The notes beneath the pieces are model-generated. The model did not search any database. It saw only the letters and a list, made by a program, of their open reading frames with translations, and was not told the DNA's origin. The translations under genes were made by a program, and so were the position numbers. From Candidatus Cloacimonadota bacterium (GTDB lineage: Bacteria; Cloacimonadota; Cloacimonadia; Cloacimonadales; Cloacimonadaceae), in assembly GCA_028681035.1 (NCBI GenBank), contig JAQUJJ010000023.1, positions 1-34,688 on the forward strand: a stretch of DNA of 34,688 nt, given 5' to 3'. The first letter of the stretch is position 1, and every line of letters starts with the position of its first letter. Positions 23,227-33,345 of the stretch are shown piece by piece.

Positions 23227-24837
23227 GTGGCTAAATATATCTTCGTGATGGGAGGAGTGCTCTCCTCCCTGGGAAAAGGAATTGCAACTGCCTCTATAGG
23301 TTTGCTGCTAAAATCTATGGGTTACAAGGTGGTTCTGCAAAAGTTCGATCCCTACCTAAATGTAGATCCAGGAACAATGAGTCCGTATCAACATGGCGAA
23401 GTATTTGTAACCGATGATGGAGCAGAAACTGATTTGGATTTAGGACATTACGAACGCTTTGTAGATGAAGCCCTAAACCACAATTCAAGCTGTTCTGCGG
23501 GGCAAATCTACGAGAGCGTAATCCAAAATGAACGTAAAGGAGTTTACTTAGGCAAAACTGTTCAAGTAATACCCCACATAACAGACGAAATAAAAAGCCG
23601 TATTCAACGCCTTTCATCCAAATATGATATTGTGATTACAGAGATTGGTGGCACAGTTGGTGATATTGAAAGCCTGCCCTTTATTGAAGCTGCCAGGCAG
23701 TTGCGGCTGGACCTGGGATATGAGAACACTTTGTACATTCTGCTTACTTACGTCCCTTATATCAAGTCAGCGGGCGAACTAAAAACCAAACCCTCGCAAC
23801 ACAGTGCCATTAAACTTAGAGAAATTGGCATTCAGCCCGATATTCTTCTTTGTCGTTCAGAAAAGCAATTCGCAGAGGATATTTACAGCAAGATTGCTTT
23901 GTTTACCAATGTTCCCAGAACTCACGTAATTAACGCAATTGATGTGAAATGTGTCTATGAAGTTCCGTTAACCTTTCAAAAAGCACAATTACCCAATATT
24001 ATCTGCAAGCATTTTGGTTTGGAACTAAAAACCATGAACTTGGATGCGTGGGAAAAGTTCTTGACCAACCGAGAAAAAGCTGTTGATACTGTTACTATTG
24101 CCGTATGTGGGAAGTATGTTAAGCATCAAGATGCCTACAAGAGTGTAGAAGAAGCTTTAGTACATGCAGCGGCTTCAATAAAAAAGAAAGTTAAGATAAG
24201 ATGGATTGATTCTGAGCGTAAGTTTGAGCAAGGCGAAATTGAAAAAGAAATGAAAGGTGTAAATGGAATACTAATACCTGGTGGCTTTGGTATTCGTGGC
24301 ATCGAAGGTAAGATTAGCATTGCCAAATATGCCAGGGAATCCAACATTCCTTTCTTTGGAATATGTTTAGGGATGCAAGTAGCGGTAATCGAATGTGCAC
24401 GCAATCTGTGTGGTTTGATGGATGCTAATAGCAGCGAGTTTATTGAAACTTGTGAGCATCCTGTAATTCACCTTATGAAAGATCAAGCATATGTAGAAAG
24501 CGTGGGAGGCTCAATGCGCTTGGGAGCTTATGACTGCCATCTTGAACAAGGCAGTTTAGCTGAACAAGCATATCAGCAACCCATTATAAGCGAACGGCAT
24601 CGTCACCGCTATGAGCTAAATAATTCCTACCGAGAAGTTTTGCAGGCAGCAGGCGTGAAACTAAGTGGCTCTTCTTTGGATGGACTATTAGTTGAAATAA
24701 TTGAGATTCCTAAGAATAACTTTTATGTTGGAGTTCAGTTTCATCCAGAGTTCAAAAGCAGACCCAACAAACCCCATCCGCTCTTTCGTGAATTTGTAAG
24801 AATTGCTTCTACTAGTCGTAGTAACATCGATACTTAA
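23227..24837 (+). CDS. pyrG: CTP synthase
   Basis: A 536-residue enzyme aminating UTP to CTP with glutamine. It starts at GTG 23227, with AGGAG 7-8 bases upstream, and the sequence AKYIFVMGGVLSSLGKGIATAS follows at once as in the family. The N-terminal synthase domain has the P-loop (Lys17) and HGEVFVTDDGAETDLDLGHYERF (56-78). The C-terminal glutaminase domain carries the oxyanion strand GGFGIRG, the nucleophile Cys380 (FFGICLGMQ) and the VQFHPEFKSRP catalytic His-Glu pair. It lies 9 bases after the kat-like gene and is likely co-transcribed. It is separate from the pyrBCKD operon. Confidence 0.97.
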   Translation: MAKYIFVMGGVLSSLGKGIATASIGLLLKSMGYKVVLQKFDPYLNVDPGTMSPYQHGEVFVTDDGAETDLDLGHYERFVDEALNHNSSCSAGQIYESVIQNERKGVYLGKTVQVIPHITDEIKSRIQRLSSKYDIVITEIGGTVGDIESLPFIEAARQLRLDLGYENTLYILLTYVPYIKSAGELKTKPSQHSAIKLREIGIQPDILLCRSEKQFAEDIYSKIALFTNVPRTHVINAIDVKCVYEVPLTFQKAQLPNIICKHFGLELKTMNLDAWEKFLTNREKAVDTVTIAVCGKYVKHQDAYKSVEEALVHAAASIKKKVKIRWIDSERKFEQGEIEKEMKGVNGILIPGGFGIRGIEGKISIAKYARESNIPFFGICLGMQVAVIECARNLCGLMDANSSEFIETCEHPVIHLMKDQAYVESVGGSMRLGAYDCHLEQGSLAEQAYQQPIISERHRHRYELNNSYREVLQAAGVKLSGSSLDGLLVEIIEIPKNNFYVGVQFHPEFKSRPNKPHPLFREFVRIASTSRSNIDT

Positions 24838-25240
24838 GTTAGAAGTGTTCGACTAACAGAAGATTAGGTATTTTCTAGCATTCTTATACAATGTGGATTT
24901 ATGTCAACATGCCAATAGTAAATGTATCTCTTTTTTAGTTGCATTAAACCGTGATTGATAGCACATTGTTATTAAGTATCGTTTCTTTACAGTAACTTTT
25001 GGTTCATGTTCATTTACAGTGGGTAAGCTGAATCTATGCTTAAATCTGAGGTGATTCCCACGTGAACCCCACGTGAACCCCTCGTGAAAACGAGGGAATC
25101 GCAAGGGAAATTCCTAGGTGTTAGAAGAGATTGGTTGAAGGCATTTGGTTGCGCACCATAAAAGAACTTGAGCCTAATTTTTATTATATGATAAGGTAGT
25201 AAATGAGTATTTGTTTTAAAGTTTCCTCTGGAGTGACTCA
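24838..25240. other. Gene-free 403-bp interval with small tandem repeat and hairpin
   Basis: No gene is supported here. After pyrG a weak GTTAG/CTAAC hairpin lacks a T-run. The main feature is the CACGTGAA repeat and tetraloop hairpin at 25053-25100. TTGAGC about 80 bases before the next gene, followed by an AT-rich stretch, could be a weak promoter. Confidence 0.55.
25053..25100. repeat. Threefold 11-bp repeat (CCCCACGTGAA) with GAAA-tetraloop hairpin
   Basis: Three imperfect tandem copies of CCCCACGTGAA occur from about 25057 to 25089. The third merges into a perfect hairpin CCCTCGT-GAAA-ACGAGGG (25079-25096). GATTCCC (25053-25059) can also pair with GGGAATC (25094-25100), enclosing the whole unit. 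CACGTG within each of the first two units is itself palindromic. Confidence 0.75.
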
Positions 25241-26269
25241 GTGACATTTTTATCACGAGTGTTATTTTCATTAATACTAGTTGGCATGTTAACATGTCTA
25301 TTTTCCTGTAAGGATAGTGTTGCTAATCAGGCAAATAAGACAATGTCGGACGATTCTACAAGTGTTGGCGAAAATGCAACATTTACCATTCGCTACAGAC
25401 CACAATGGAGCCACCAAGCTCAATTTGCAGGTGTTTATATGGCAGCAAAAAAAGGTTTCTACCACAATTATGGACTAAATGTAGAAATCCTTCCCGGTGG
25501 TCCTGAATACCCTGCTTATGAATCAATACAAAATGGTAGCACTGATGTTTCTCAGCTTTTCCTATTGACTGCCTTAGCTAGAGATGCTGAACTAAACAAC
25601 TTAGTTAATCTTGCCCAAATATCTCAAAAATCATCTCTGATGTTGGTGGGGAAAAGAGCAAGAGGAATCAATTCCATAGCTGATCTAAACCATAAAGATA
25701 TCGGCTTATGGCGTACTGATTTTAGAGAACTATCTTTAATCTTCCTAAAGCAGAATAAGCTCAACATGAACATCATTAATGTGGACTTATCTATCGGTAT
25801 GTTTCTTAATGATGTGCTGGATCTAATGAACGTTATGCGTTACAATGAATACCACCAAATCATTCAGGCTGGGATAGATCCTGATGAGCTATTTCTAATC
25901 CCATTTAGTGATGTGGGATTAAACATTCTTGAGGATGGGCTATATGCTACTCGCGATTTCTATGACAGATATCCTACACAGTGCAAGAATTTTGCAGAAG
26001 CTACTATGGATGGTTGGATATATGCCATAAACCATCAGGAAGAAACCATTGATCTCGTATTAGATATCATGCGCCGCCATTATATACGTGCAAATAGACC
26101 CCATCAAGCGTGGATGCTAAAAGAAATGAGCGATGTAGTTTTAGCAAAGCCAAATAGAGTAGGAGAACTACATATAACTGATTTTGATATGGCAAAGAAT
26201 CTGCTAAGCCAACAGGGTATTCCAGTATCAAAACAAAGCTACCAAGAGTTTTATCCCAATGCAAAATAA
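25241..26269 (+). CDS. NMT1/THI5-like substrate-binding lipoprotein
   Basis: A 342-residue predicted lipoprotein with signal peptide and lipobox (CLFSC, Cys23), starting at GTG with GGAG 7 bases upstream. The mature part opens RYRPQWSHQAQFAGVYMAAKKGFYHNYGLNVEILPGGP, a close match in pattern to NMT1/THI5-type periplasmic binding proteins (ThiY, SsuA relatives). It continues with STDVSQLFLL, a GINSIADLNHKDIGLW block and YATRDFYDRYP near the C-terminal lobe. These proteins normally feed ABC importers with pyrimidines, sulfonates or similar small molecules. Here no ABC permease or ATPase is present; instead the 3' end overlaps a membrane sensor-phosphatase gene by 11 bases. It probably presents a ligand to that sensor. 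The ligand is unknown. Confidence 0.82.
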   Translation: MTFLSRVLFSLILVGMLTCLFSCKDSVANQANKTMSDDSTSVGENATFTIRYRPQWSHQAQFAGVYMAAKKGFYHNYGLNVEILPGGPEYPAYESIQNGSTDVSQLFLLTALARDAELNNLVNLAQISQKSSLMLVGKRARGINSIADLNHKDIGLWRTDFRELSLIFLKQNKLNMNIINVDLSIGMFLNDVLDLMNVMRYNEYHQIIQAGIDPDELFLIPFSDVGLNILEDGLYATRDFYDRYPTQCKNFAEATMDGWIYAINHQEETIDLVLDIMRRHYIRANRPHQAWMLKEMSDVVLAKPNRVGELHITDFDMAKNLLSQQGIPVSKQSYQEFYPNAK

Positions 26270-28202
26270 GCACGAAGACAGGACGATTGCCTACCAGATA
26301 ATCTCTTTTATCTTCTTGTATCTAATGATCATATTCGGTATCTCAATCGGAGTAACGCTTTTTTTGTTTTCCCGAATTATGTTAGATAATGCACAAGATT
26401 CTACAAGGCATTTGGCAGAAGGAACAATAGCTCAAATTGAGGGAAGACTGGATAAGGTTGTGGCAATATCAACCAATATCCTTGAGTTAAACTCTATGAA
26501 CGAGCTGAGCACGGACATGATGGATCATTATCTCCATGAAATAGTTTTCGAGCATCCAGAGATCAGTGCCATTTGTTTCGCATACATTCCATCCTTAGAA
26601 GGCACCCCCAATCTTCGTATAATTTCTCACAGTCAGAATAAAGCCATAGTTCAATACGCTAACAATACAGACTATCAATATATGGATTGGTTTCAAATAC
26701 CCTATTTTAAAAAGAAGAGCATTTGGACAGAACCTTGGTTCGACAGCGAAGGAACAAATAAGTTTGTTATCTCATACTGTAAGCCGCTGTTTAAAGAAGG
26801 GAAAATAATCGGAGTTCTGCGTTTTGATACTGATTTGAGCTTACTCCAAAGTAAGGTTACACCATTAAAACTAAAGAAAAGTGGTTATGCTTTTCTAATA
26901 TCGAACACAGGCACGATAATTACTCATCCGGCAGATTCTTTAATCATAGACGAAAGCATCTTTAGCTTAGCTGAACAAAGTGAAGACAACGAACTCCGCA
27001 AACTTGGTAGAGCTATGATAAGCGGAGCTACTGGTTTTTTTCATATCAAAGGGAAGTCCATATTTACAAATAGCTGGATTTATTATGCCCCTTTGATAAA
27101 CAACAATTGGTCTTTAGGCATTGTTATAGCCAATGCTGATGTTATGCATGACATAAACCTGTTGCTAATAATCCAAGTACTAGTTTCGATTATCATTTTT
27201 TTAACGATCTCAATCATTGTTTACTCTAGAACGCAAAGTGTCGCCAGACCTCTTAGGATTTACTCTGATATCGCTCAGCGAATTGGTAAGGGTGATTTTG
27301 AAACTCAATTACCGATAGTTAGCAAAACCTACGAAATAGAAAAACTAACGCAAGCCTTTGCTTACATGCAAGCCTCTCTAAAAGAGTATCTGCACAATTT
27401 GGATGTTAGTAACCGCGAGAAGAATCGCATTTTAGCGGAAGTGCGTTATGCTTCAGAAATCCAAAAAAACCTTATCCCCTCTAACACTGAATTCCCCTGT
27501 GGCAGAAACGAACTGCGTGCATTTGGTATTCTTTATCCAGCAAGTGAGATAGGCGGTGACTTGTATGATTACTTCATGATTGATGATAATCACTTCTGTT
27601 TTGCAATTGCCGATGTAGTTGGAAAGGGAATTGTTGCTGCGATGACGATGACTATTGTCTCTACTTTCTTGCGCAGTATAGCAACCTATCATCACACGGC
27701 AAAAGATATCATGTGGAAGCTAAACAACTTCCTATGTCGTAACAACATTGAGGCAAATTTCGTTACTGTTCTTCTGGGAGTTCTTAATCTTGAAGATGGC
27801 TTACTTGAGTTTTCCAATGCGGGACATGTACCTATGTTCGTAAGGAAAATGGATAGAACTTATACCAAGTATTCAGAAACTCACTCCACAGCAGTAGGTG
27901 TCTTTGAGGAACTCCAGATTGCTTCCGAGTTTATTCAACTAGATATTGGGGATGAGATTATTCTATTTACTGATGGTATTTCTGAAGCGATGAATGATCA
28001 GGAAGAGTTTTTAGGTGTCTCTGGCTTGGAAACTATAATCCAAACTTTGGGAAATCCCAACCCTCAGAAAAGTGCCTCGATTATACTTGAGGAAGTACAT
28101 AAATTTTCCAAGACTTCAAAGGAAAAGGATGATATTACCATACTGGTGATAGACTACAAACATCCAAAAAGAATGGATAAATCCAGCTATATCCTTCCTT
28201 AA
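26259..28202 (+). CDS. Membrane sensor with Cache-like and HAMP domains and SpoIIE-type PP2C phosphatase
   Basis: A 647-residue inner-membrane signalling protein. Helix 1 (about 11-33) and helix 2 (about 297-318) flank an extracellular sensor (about 40-290) resembling double Cache domains, with YMDWFQIPYFKKKSIWTEPWFD and GYAFLISNTGTIITHP blocks. A HAMP linker follows (about 320-375), then a short coiled segment (NREKNRILAEVRYASEIQKNLIP). The PP2C/SpoIIE domain (about 415-640) has metal-binding motifs ASEIGGDLYDYF, IADVVGKGIVAAM, LFTDGISEAMN and KDDITILVI. Such phosphatases usually act on a phosphorylated anti-sigma-factor antagonist; none is encoded in view. The start is inside the lipoprotein gene (11-base overlap). 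The 3' end overlaps meaB by 4 bases, convergently. Confidence 0.88.
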   Translation: MQNKHEDRTIAYQIISFIFLYLMIIFGISIGVTLFLFSRIMLDNAQDSTRHLAEGTIAQIEGRLDKVVAISTNILELNSMNELSTDMMDHYLHEIVFEHPEISAICFAYIPSLEGTPNLRIISHSQNKAIVQYANNTDYQYMDWFQIPYFKKKSIWTEPWFDSEGTNKFVISYCKPLFKEGKIIGVLRFDTDLSLLQSKVTPLKLKKSGYAFLISNTGTIITHPADSLIIDESIFSLAEQSEDNELRKLGRAMISGATGFFHIKGKSIFTNSWIYYAPLINNNWSLGIVIANADVMHDINLLLIIQVLVSIIIFLTISIIVYSRTQSVARPLRIYSDIAQRIGKGDFETQLPIVSKTYEIEKLTQAFAYMQASLKEYLHNLDVSNREKNRILAEVRYASEIQKNLIPSNTEFPCGRNELRAFGILYPASEIGGDLYDYFMIDDNHFCFAIADVVGKGIVAAMTMTIVSTFLRSIATYHHTAKDIMWKLNNFLCRNNIEANFVTVLLGVLNLEDGLLEFSNAGHVPMFVRKMDRTYTKYSETHSTAVGVFEELQIASEFIQLDIGDEIILFTDGISEAMNDQEEFLGVSGLETIIQTLGNPNPQKSASIILEEVHKFSKTSKEKDDITILVIDYKHPKRMDKSSYILP

Positions 28203-29296
28203 TCAAGTTTCAATAGCTCTGTAACTGCCATCGCTACTGGAAGCTCGCCACTTACAACTTTTCTTCTAAGCTCTGGAAGTGCTGCTTTAATCTTGTCATT
28301 TTGATAAAAGCTGTGCAAAACAAATTCATTAACAAGCGAATCAAACCACTGTGTGTTCTGATTTATCCTTCTCTTCTTGAATGCTCCGCTTTGCTTTGTG
28401 GCAGCCCTAAAACGTTGAATAATCTCCCATATTTCATGGATACCTGTTCCTGATTGAGCGGAACAGGTAACTGCCAATGTTTGCCACGTTTCTGTGGCAT
28501 GGCGAATATAGTGTAGTGCGTTACTATATTCTTGTTTCGCAAGCTCTGCCTTCTGGATATTGTCCCCATCTGCCTTGTTTATTACAATCAAATCAGCCAA
28601 TTCTATAATGCCCTTTTTTATTCCCTGAAGCTCATCTCCGGCACCAGCCAACTGCATAAGCAGGAAAAAATCCACCATAGACCTTACCGTTGTTTCAGAT
28701 TGCCCAACGCCTACAGTTTCAATAAGGATGATATCATATCCAGCCGCTTCACACAGAATAATTGTTTCCCGTGTCTTGCGTGCAACCCCGCCTAAAACGC
28801 CTGCATTGGGAGAGGGGCGGATGAAACTAAGCGGATGTCTTGATAGTAGTTCCATGCGTGTTTTATCACCTAAAATACTCCCTTTGCTGATACTGGAGCT
28901 GGGGTCAATTGCCAAAACAGCCACATGGAAACCCTGCTCTATAAGCGATAGACCAAAGTTCTCTATAAAGGTACTCTTCCCCGCACCTGGAACCCCTGTT
29001 ATCCCAATTCTTATTGAAGAGCCTGATAGGGGCAAAAGCTGCTTTAGCAGCTCCTGCCCTTTCTCGAAATGGCTAACTGAATTACTTTCAATAAGAGTTA
29101 TTGCCTTAGAAAGTATGCCCCGGTCTGACGCCTTAACGCCTTCCACAAGTGCCTTAAGATTATAGCTACGCTCTTGCCGTGCTTTCTGTGAATGAGTAAA
29201 TGTAGAAGGTTCAGGCTTTTTGCCAGAAACAATCATGCTGGCAAATTCTGCACCTGAGCTTTCTGGTGCCCATTCTGGCTTGCGCTTTTCGTCCAA
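28199..29296 (-). CDS. meaB: Methylmalonyl-CoA mutase-associated GTPase MeaB
   Basis: A 365-residue G3E-family GTPase (formerly ArgK) that protects and reloads the B12 cofactor of methylmalonyl-CoA mutase. It has the Walker A motif ITGVPGAGKST (99-109), IDPSSSISKGSILGDKTRM, the Walker B-like ETVGVGQSE and the guanine-specificity motif NKAD. The frame starts at TTG 29296, one base after the mutB stop, with a weak ribosome site. This gives about 45 residues ahead of the usual family core (ALVEGVKASDRGILSKAITLIES), so a later start cannot be excluded. Position directly after mutA and mutB confirms the role. Confidence 0.93.
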   Translation of the reverse strand: MDEKRKPEWAPESSGAEFASMIVSGKKPEPSTFTHSQKARQERSYNLKALVEGVKASDRGILSKAITLIESNSVSHFEKGQELLKQLLPLSGSSIRIGITGVPGAGKSTFIENFGLSLIEQGFHVAVLAIDPSSSISKGSILGDKTRMELLSRHPLSFIRPSPNAGVLGGVARKTRETIILCEAAGYDIILIETVGVGQSETTVRSMVDFFLLMQLAGAGDELQGIKKGIIELADLIVINKADGDNIQKAELAKQEYSNALHYIRHATETWQTLAVTCSAQSGTGIHEIWEIIQRFRAATKQSGAFKKRRINQNTQWFDSLVNEFVLHSFYQNDKIKAALPELRRKVVSGELPVAMAVTELLKLD

Positions 29297-29297
29297 T

Positions 29298-31424
29298 TTA
29301 GTGTTCCAGTAGTTTATTCATAATCTTGGTAGCTGCTTCGGGAAGCCTTGTGCCAGGTCCGAAGATAGCTGTTGCTCCATGTGCAAATAAGTATTCATAA
29401 TCTTGTGCAGGGATAACTCCTCCCACAATCACCATGATATCTTCTCTGTTAAACTTCTTTAGCTCGTCCATAAGCTGTGGCAATAGCGTTTTATGTCCCG
29501 CTGCAAGTGAACTCATCCCAACCACATGCACATCGTTTTCCACAGCCTGACGCGCTGTCTCTTCCGGAGTTTGGAACAAAGGACCCATATCCACATCAAA
29601 ACCCATATCGGCAAATGCGGTGGCTACCACTTTGGCACCACGATCGTGACCATCTTGCCCCATCTTCGCTATCAGAATCCGGGGACGCCGTCCTTCGATT
29701 TCGGCAAACTTATCTGTAAGGACACGTACCTTTTCGATATCATCCATATTGGCATACTCGCTACTATAAACGTTATTGATAAGCTTTATGGAGGCATGAT
29801 GTCTTCCAAACACCTTCTCCATAGCATCTGATATTTCTCCCAATGAAGCCCTTTTTCTGGCTGCATCAATGGCAAGCTCCAGTAAATTACCTTCACCAGT
29901 CTCTGCACACTTTGTGATGGCATGCAGTGATGCCGCTACATCGGCACTATTGCGTTCTTTGCGCAACTTTTCCAGCCTTTTTAGCTGAGCGATACGCACC
30001 GCAGTATTATCCACTTCCAGAATGTCCATAGGAGCTTCCTGCTCCAGACGGTATTTATTTACCCCAACTATCGCATCTGTTCCAGAATCAATCTTAGCCT
30101 GCCTTCTGGCAGAGGCTTCTTCGATGCGCATCTTGGGTAAACCGGTCTCAATGGCTTTTGCCATACCACCCAGTTTTTCCACTTCCATAATATGTTCCCA
30201 AGAACGGCGCATCAGCGCATCAGTTAAGGCTTCCACATAATATGAACCCGCCCATGGGTCTATAACCTTGCAGATACCCGTTTCATTTTGCAGATATAGC
30301 TGCGTGTTTCTCGCTATTCTGGCAGAGAAATCTGTGGGCAGGGCTATAGCTTCATCAAGTGAATTGGTATGCAGGGATTGGGTGTGTCCCATGGTAGCAG
30401 CTAAAGCTTCTATGCAAGTTCTGGTAATGTTATTGTAGGGGTCTTGTTCTGTTAAGCTCCAGCCTGAAGTCTGTGAATGCGTTCTAAGTGCCATAGACTT
30501 AGGATTCTTCGGATTAAATTCCTTAATCATCTTAGCCCATAATACTCTTGCTCCGCGCAACTTGGCAATCTCCATAAAATAGTTCATGCCTTCAGCCCAG
30601 AAAAAAGATATACGGGGGGCAAAAACATCAATATCTATACCTGCATTGATGCCCGCACGTACGTATTCCAAGCCATCGGCAAGCGTATATGCCATTTCCA
30701 GATCAGCCGTAGCTCCCGCTTCGTGCATGTGATACCCGGAAACACTGATACTATTGAACTTGGGCATCTTTCGGGAGGCATAACTGAAGATATCAGCGAT
30801 AATCTTCATGGAAGATAAGGGAGGGTAGATATAGGTATTACGCACCATGTATTCTTTCAGGATATCGTTTTGAATGGTGCCATTAAGGGCTTCCGTGGGA
30901 ACACCCTGCTCTTCAGCAGCCACAATATAAAATGCCATGATAGGCAAAACAGCACCGTTCATCGTCATAGACACGCTCATCTTATCGAGGGGTATCTGGT
31001 CAAATAGTATCTTCATATCCAAGATGGAATCTACTGCCACTCCCGCTTTACCCACATCGCCCACAACTCTGGGATGATCTGAATCATAGCCTCTGTGAGT
31101 GGCAAGATCGAAGGCAATGGACAAGCCCTTCTGCCCCATCGCCAGATTACGGCGATAGAAAGCATTGCTTTCTTCAGCAGTAGAAAAGCCAGCATATTGT
31201 CTAATCGTCCAGGGACGCTGAATATACATGGAAGGGTAAGGACCTCTTAAGAACGGAGCTAAGCCAGATAGATAATCCAGATGCTCCAGGGAAGTTAAAT
31301 CATCCTTTGTATAAAGCGATTTAACGTCTATTTGTTCGTTCGTTTTCCATATCTTTTCTTTGGGTTTGTTTTGGGTTGCGGCACTATCAAACTTCGGATT
31401 TATGGTTAAGAAATCTGGATTCAT
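29298..31424 (-). CDS. mutB: Methylmalonyl-CoA mutase, large (catalytic) subunit
   Basis: A 708-residue adenosylcobalamin enzyme that interconverts succinyl-CoA and (R)-methylmalonyl-CoA. The TIM-barrel domain (about 45-570) includes [27 protein letters not shown], with the conserved Tyr and Arg of the active site, and [24 protein letters not shown] blocks ([16 protein letters not shown] here). The C-terminal B12 domain (about 580-708) has the cobalamin-binding DGHDRG (Asp591, His593, Gly596), followed by [10 protein letters not shown] and [10 protein letters not shown]. The ATG has GGAGG 7 bases upstream and overlaps the mutA stop (ATGA). It acts in propionate formation or oxidation; an epimerase and carboxyl-transfer partner are not in this window. 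Confidence 0.97.
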   Translation of the reverse strand: MNPDFLTINPKFDSAATQNKPKEKIWKTNEQIDVKSLYTKDDLTSLEHLDYLSGLAPFLRGPYPSMYIQRPWTIRQYAGFSTAEESNAFYRRNLAMGQKGLSIAFDLATHRGYDSDHPRVVGDVGKAGVAVDSILDMKILFDQIPLDKMSVSMTMNGAVLPIMAFYIVAAEEQGVPTEALNGTIQNDILKEYMVRNTYIYPPLSSMKIIADIFSYASRKMPKFNSISVSGYHMHEAGATADLEMAYTLADGLEYVRAGINAGIDIDVFAPRISFFWAEGMNYFMEIAKLRGARVLWAKMIKEFNPKNPKSMALRTHSQTSGWSLTEQDPYNNITRTCIEALAATMGHTQSLHTNSLDEAIALPTDFSARIARNTQLYLQNETGICKVIDPWAGSYYVEALTDALMRRSWEHIMEVEKLGGMAKAIETGLPKMRIEEASARRQAKIDSGTDAIVGVNKYRLEQEAPMDILEVDNTAVRIAQLKRLEKLRKERNSADVAASLHAITKCAETGEGNLLELAIDAARKRASLGEISDAMEKVFGRHHASIKLINNVYSSEYANMDDIEKVRVLTDKFAEIEGRRPRILIAKMGQDGHDRGAKVVATAFADMGFDVDMGPLFQTPEETARQAVENDVHVVGMSSLAAGHKTLLPQLMDELKKFNREDIMVIVGGVIPAQDYEYLFAHGATAIFGPGTRLPEAATKIMNKLLEH

Positions 31425-33322
31425 GGTAACACCTCCATCAGATTTGCCAAGGCAATCAAGCTTTCGAACACATCTGCTTTTAGGTGAACAAATAAGTTTA
31501 TGCCTTGTTCTCTGTATTTTTCCACCATGTCCAAAGGATAACCTGCCAAAATAAGAGGCTTATCCTTTATTTTAGCACCTATAGCAGCCACTAAATGAGT
31601 GTAGTTGTCATCCGTAGCGCAGATGCAAAATGCTGCTGCATCTGTCTTGTCTGCAGCTACAATCGCTTCTTCTGCTGTAGCAAAACCAGTGGGTGAGATT
31701 ACTTCAAAGCCACCTACTTGCAGAAAGCCAGCCACAAAATCGGCTCTCGGCTTAAACTCTGCTATGGTGCCGATGTTCAGCATAAACACTTTTGTGTTTT
31801 TCTTAGAGGTGGTTATCGCGGTGCGTAATGCTTCCAGCTTTTGCACTGCTCTCAGTTTTGGTAAAGCACCTTTCTCTAAGCTAACTTCATATTTGCAACC
31901 ATCTTCACTTTCAAAGGTAGTGGAATGCTGCTCCACATTCTCAGTTGGGTTGGCAAACATATTTACGCCCACAAATACGTTTTTTCTTTTATGCACTGCG
32001 TCAATTTTCGCATTAGCAACTGCGCTGAGCATATCGTGTATTGTTCCAGCTCGTAAACAGCGCACCATACCACCCGCAGATTCCAAATCCTGCATAAGAC
32101 TCCAAGCCTTATTCGCCAATTCGTTGGTAAGGTGTTCCACATAGTAACATCCGCCTGCGGCATCCATCACTTTGGCGAAGTGTGCTTCTTCTTTCAATAT
32201 TATCTGCTGGTTTCTTGCCAAGCGATGTGAGAACTCATTTGGCTCTGTTACAAGCTCATCAAAGTAGCCTATTTCCATGCTATCCACTCCGCCAATAACG
32301 CCGGCAAAACCTTCTGTACTGGTACGCAGCACATTCACATAAATATCGTATTGGCTTTTGTTAAAGCTGGCAGTAATGCCGTGAATCCACACTTTCTGCG
32401 AGGCAACAGAGCCTCCAAAAGCCTTAATCATCTCTGCCCACATAAGCCTGAAGGCTCGTATTTTGGCTATTTCCATAAAGAAGTTTGAGCCTAAGGAAAG
32501 TTTCACTTGAAACAGAGGAGCAAGCTGGTCGATAGTAAAGCCGGAATACTGTGCGCCCTGAATTAAGCCAATGGCAGTGGAGAGCACAAAACCGAGTTCC
32601 TGCATTGAAGATGCACCCGCAGCTTCATACACGCTGCCATCCAGAGATAGGACTCTACATAAAGGAGCTTTTTCCACAGCCCATTTAATCTTCTCCAACA
32701 CAATCTGCCAGAACTCTTCCAAAGGCATATCCAGCCCGCCAATGCGCGCAAATTCGGAAGTAGGGTCAAAGCCCACACCTGCTTCTAAAGTGCGAAGCTC
32801 AATATTGGTTTCTTCGCAATATTGCTCCAGCAAGTTAAGCAGATAAGTATCGCTGATATCCATCTGCATAAAGAGCGGAGCGGCTTTAATATCTATTCCC
32901 TCTAATGCCATCCGTAAATCTTCGATAGACTTCAAGCTTATGCCAGTTTTAGTGTCCGTATGCTTTAAGGACAGATTAACGGCACTAAGCCCAAGCTGCA
33001 AATCTTTCAGCAGCATTGCATTTAGTTTCTTTAAATCTGGTTCGTTGTAGCTTTGGGCAATTAGCCAGGCTTCGTCTAAAAAGCGTTCAGGATTATTGCC
33101 ACGCACGTAAGGTGCCGAGCCGGGAAGGCTCTTGCAAAAGTTCAAATCGGCAATATCCTCTTTACGATAGATGGGTTGCAGCGTAATCCCTTCATAGGTC
33201 TTAGTCCGCATCACTTTATTAAAATCTGCACCTTTCAGCGTATCTTCTACTGCTTTCAGCCATTCATCATAGCTGGGGGCAGGAAAGCTGTCCAGTAGGT
33301 TCAGCTTATCTTCTTTTACCAC
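31421..33322 (-). CDS. mutA: Methylmalonyl-CoA mutase, small subunit
   Basis: A 633-residue structural partner of MutB. It starts at GTG 33322 with AAGGAG 8 bases upstream. It retains the barrel fold (for instance [23 protein letters not shown], matching the MutB block [20 protein letters not shown]) and a degenerate C-terminal B12-like domain that lacks the D-x-H-x-x-G motif, as usual for small subunits. The N-terminal block [16 protein letters not shown] is typical. Gene order small-large-MeaB with a 4-base overlap and a 1-base gap points to one transcript, with pgk 23 bases upstream. Confidence 0.95.
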   Translation of the reverse strand: MVKEDKLNLLDSFPAPSYDEWLKAVEDTLKGADFNKVMRTKTYEGITLQPIYRKEDIADLNFCKSLPGSAPYVRGNNPERFLDEAWLIAQSYNEPDLKKLNAMLLKDLQLGLSAVNLSLKHTDTKTGISLKSIEDLRMALEGIDIKAAPLFMQMDISDTYLLNLLEQYCEETNIELRTLEAGVGFDPTSEFARIGGLDMPLEEFWQIVLEKIKWAVEKAPLCRVLSLDGSVYEAAGASSMQELGFVLSTAIGLIQGAQYSGFTIDQLAPLFQVKLSLGSNFFMEIAKIRAFRLMWAEMIKAFGGSVASQKVWIHGITASFNKSQYDIYVNVLRTSTEGFAGVIGGVDSMEIGYFDELVTEPNEFSHRLARNQQIILKEEAHFAKVMDAAGGCYYVEHLTNELANKAWSLMQDLESAGGMVRCLRAGTIHDMLSAVANAKIDAVHKRKNVFVGVNMFANPTENVEQHSTTFESEDGCKYEVSLEKGALPKLRAVQKLEALRTAITTSKKNTKVFMLNIGTIAEFKPRADFVAGFLQVGGFEVISPTGFATAEEAIVAADKTDAAAFCICATDDNYTHLVAAIGAKIKDKPLILAGYPLDMVEKYREQGINLFVHLKADVFESLIALANLMEVLP

Positions 33323-33345
33323 GCTTCTGTCTCCTTAATCAATAT

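Noticed and set aside
25057..25090. CRISPR array or iteron origin
   Set aside because: Only three 11-bp units with no spacers, no cas or replication gene nearby.
31605..32144. 179-residue gene on the plus strand
   Set aside because: It lies entirely antisense within mutA, has no ribosome site and looks like a shadow of the conserved gene.
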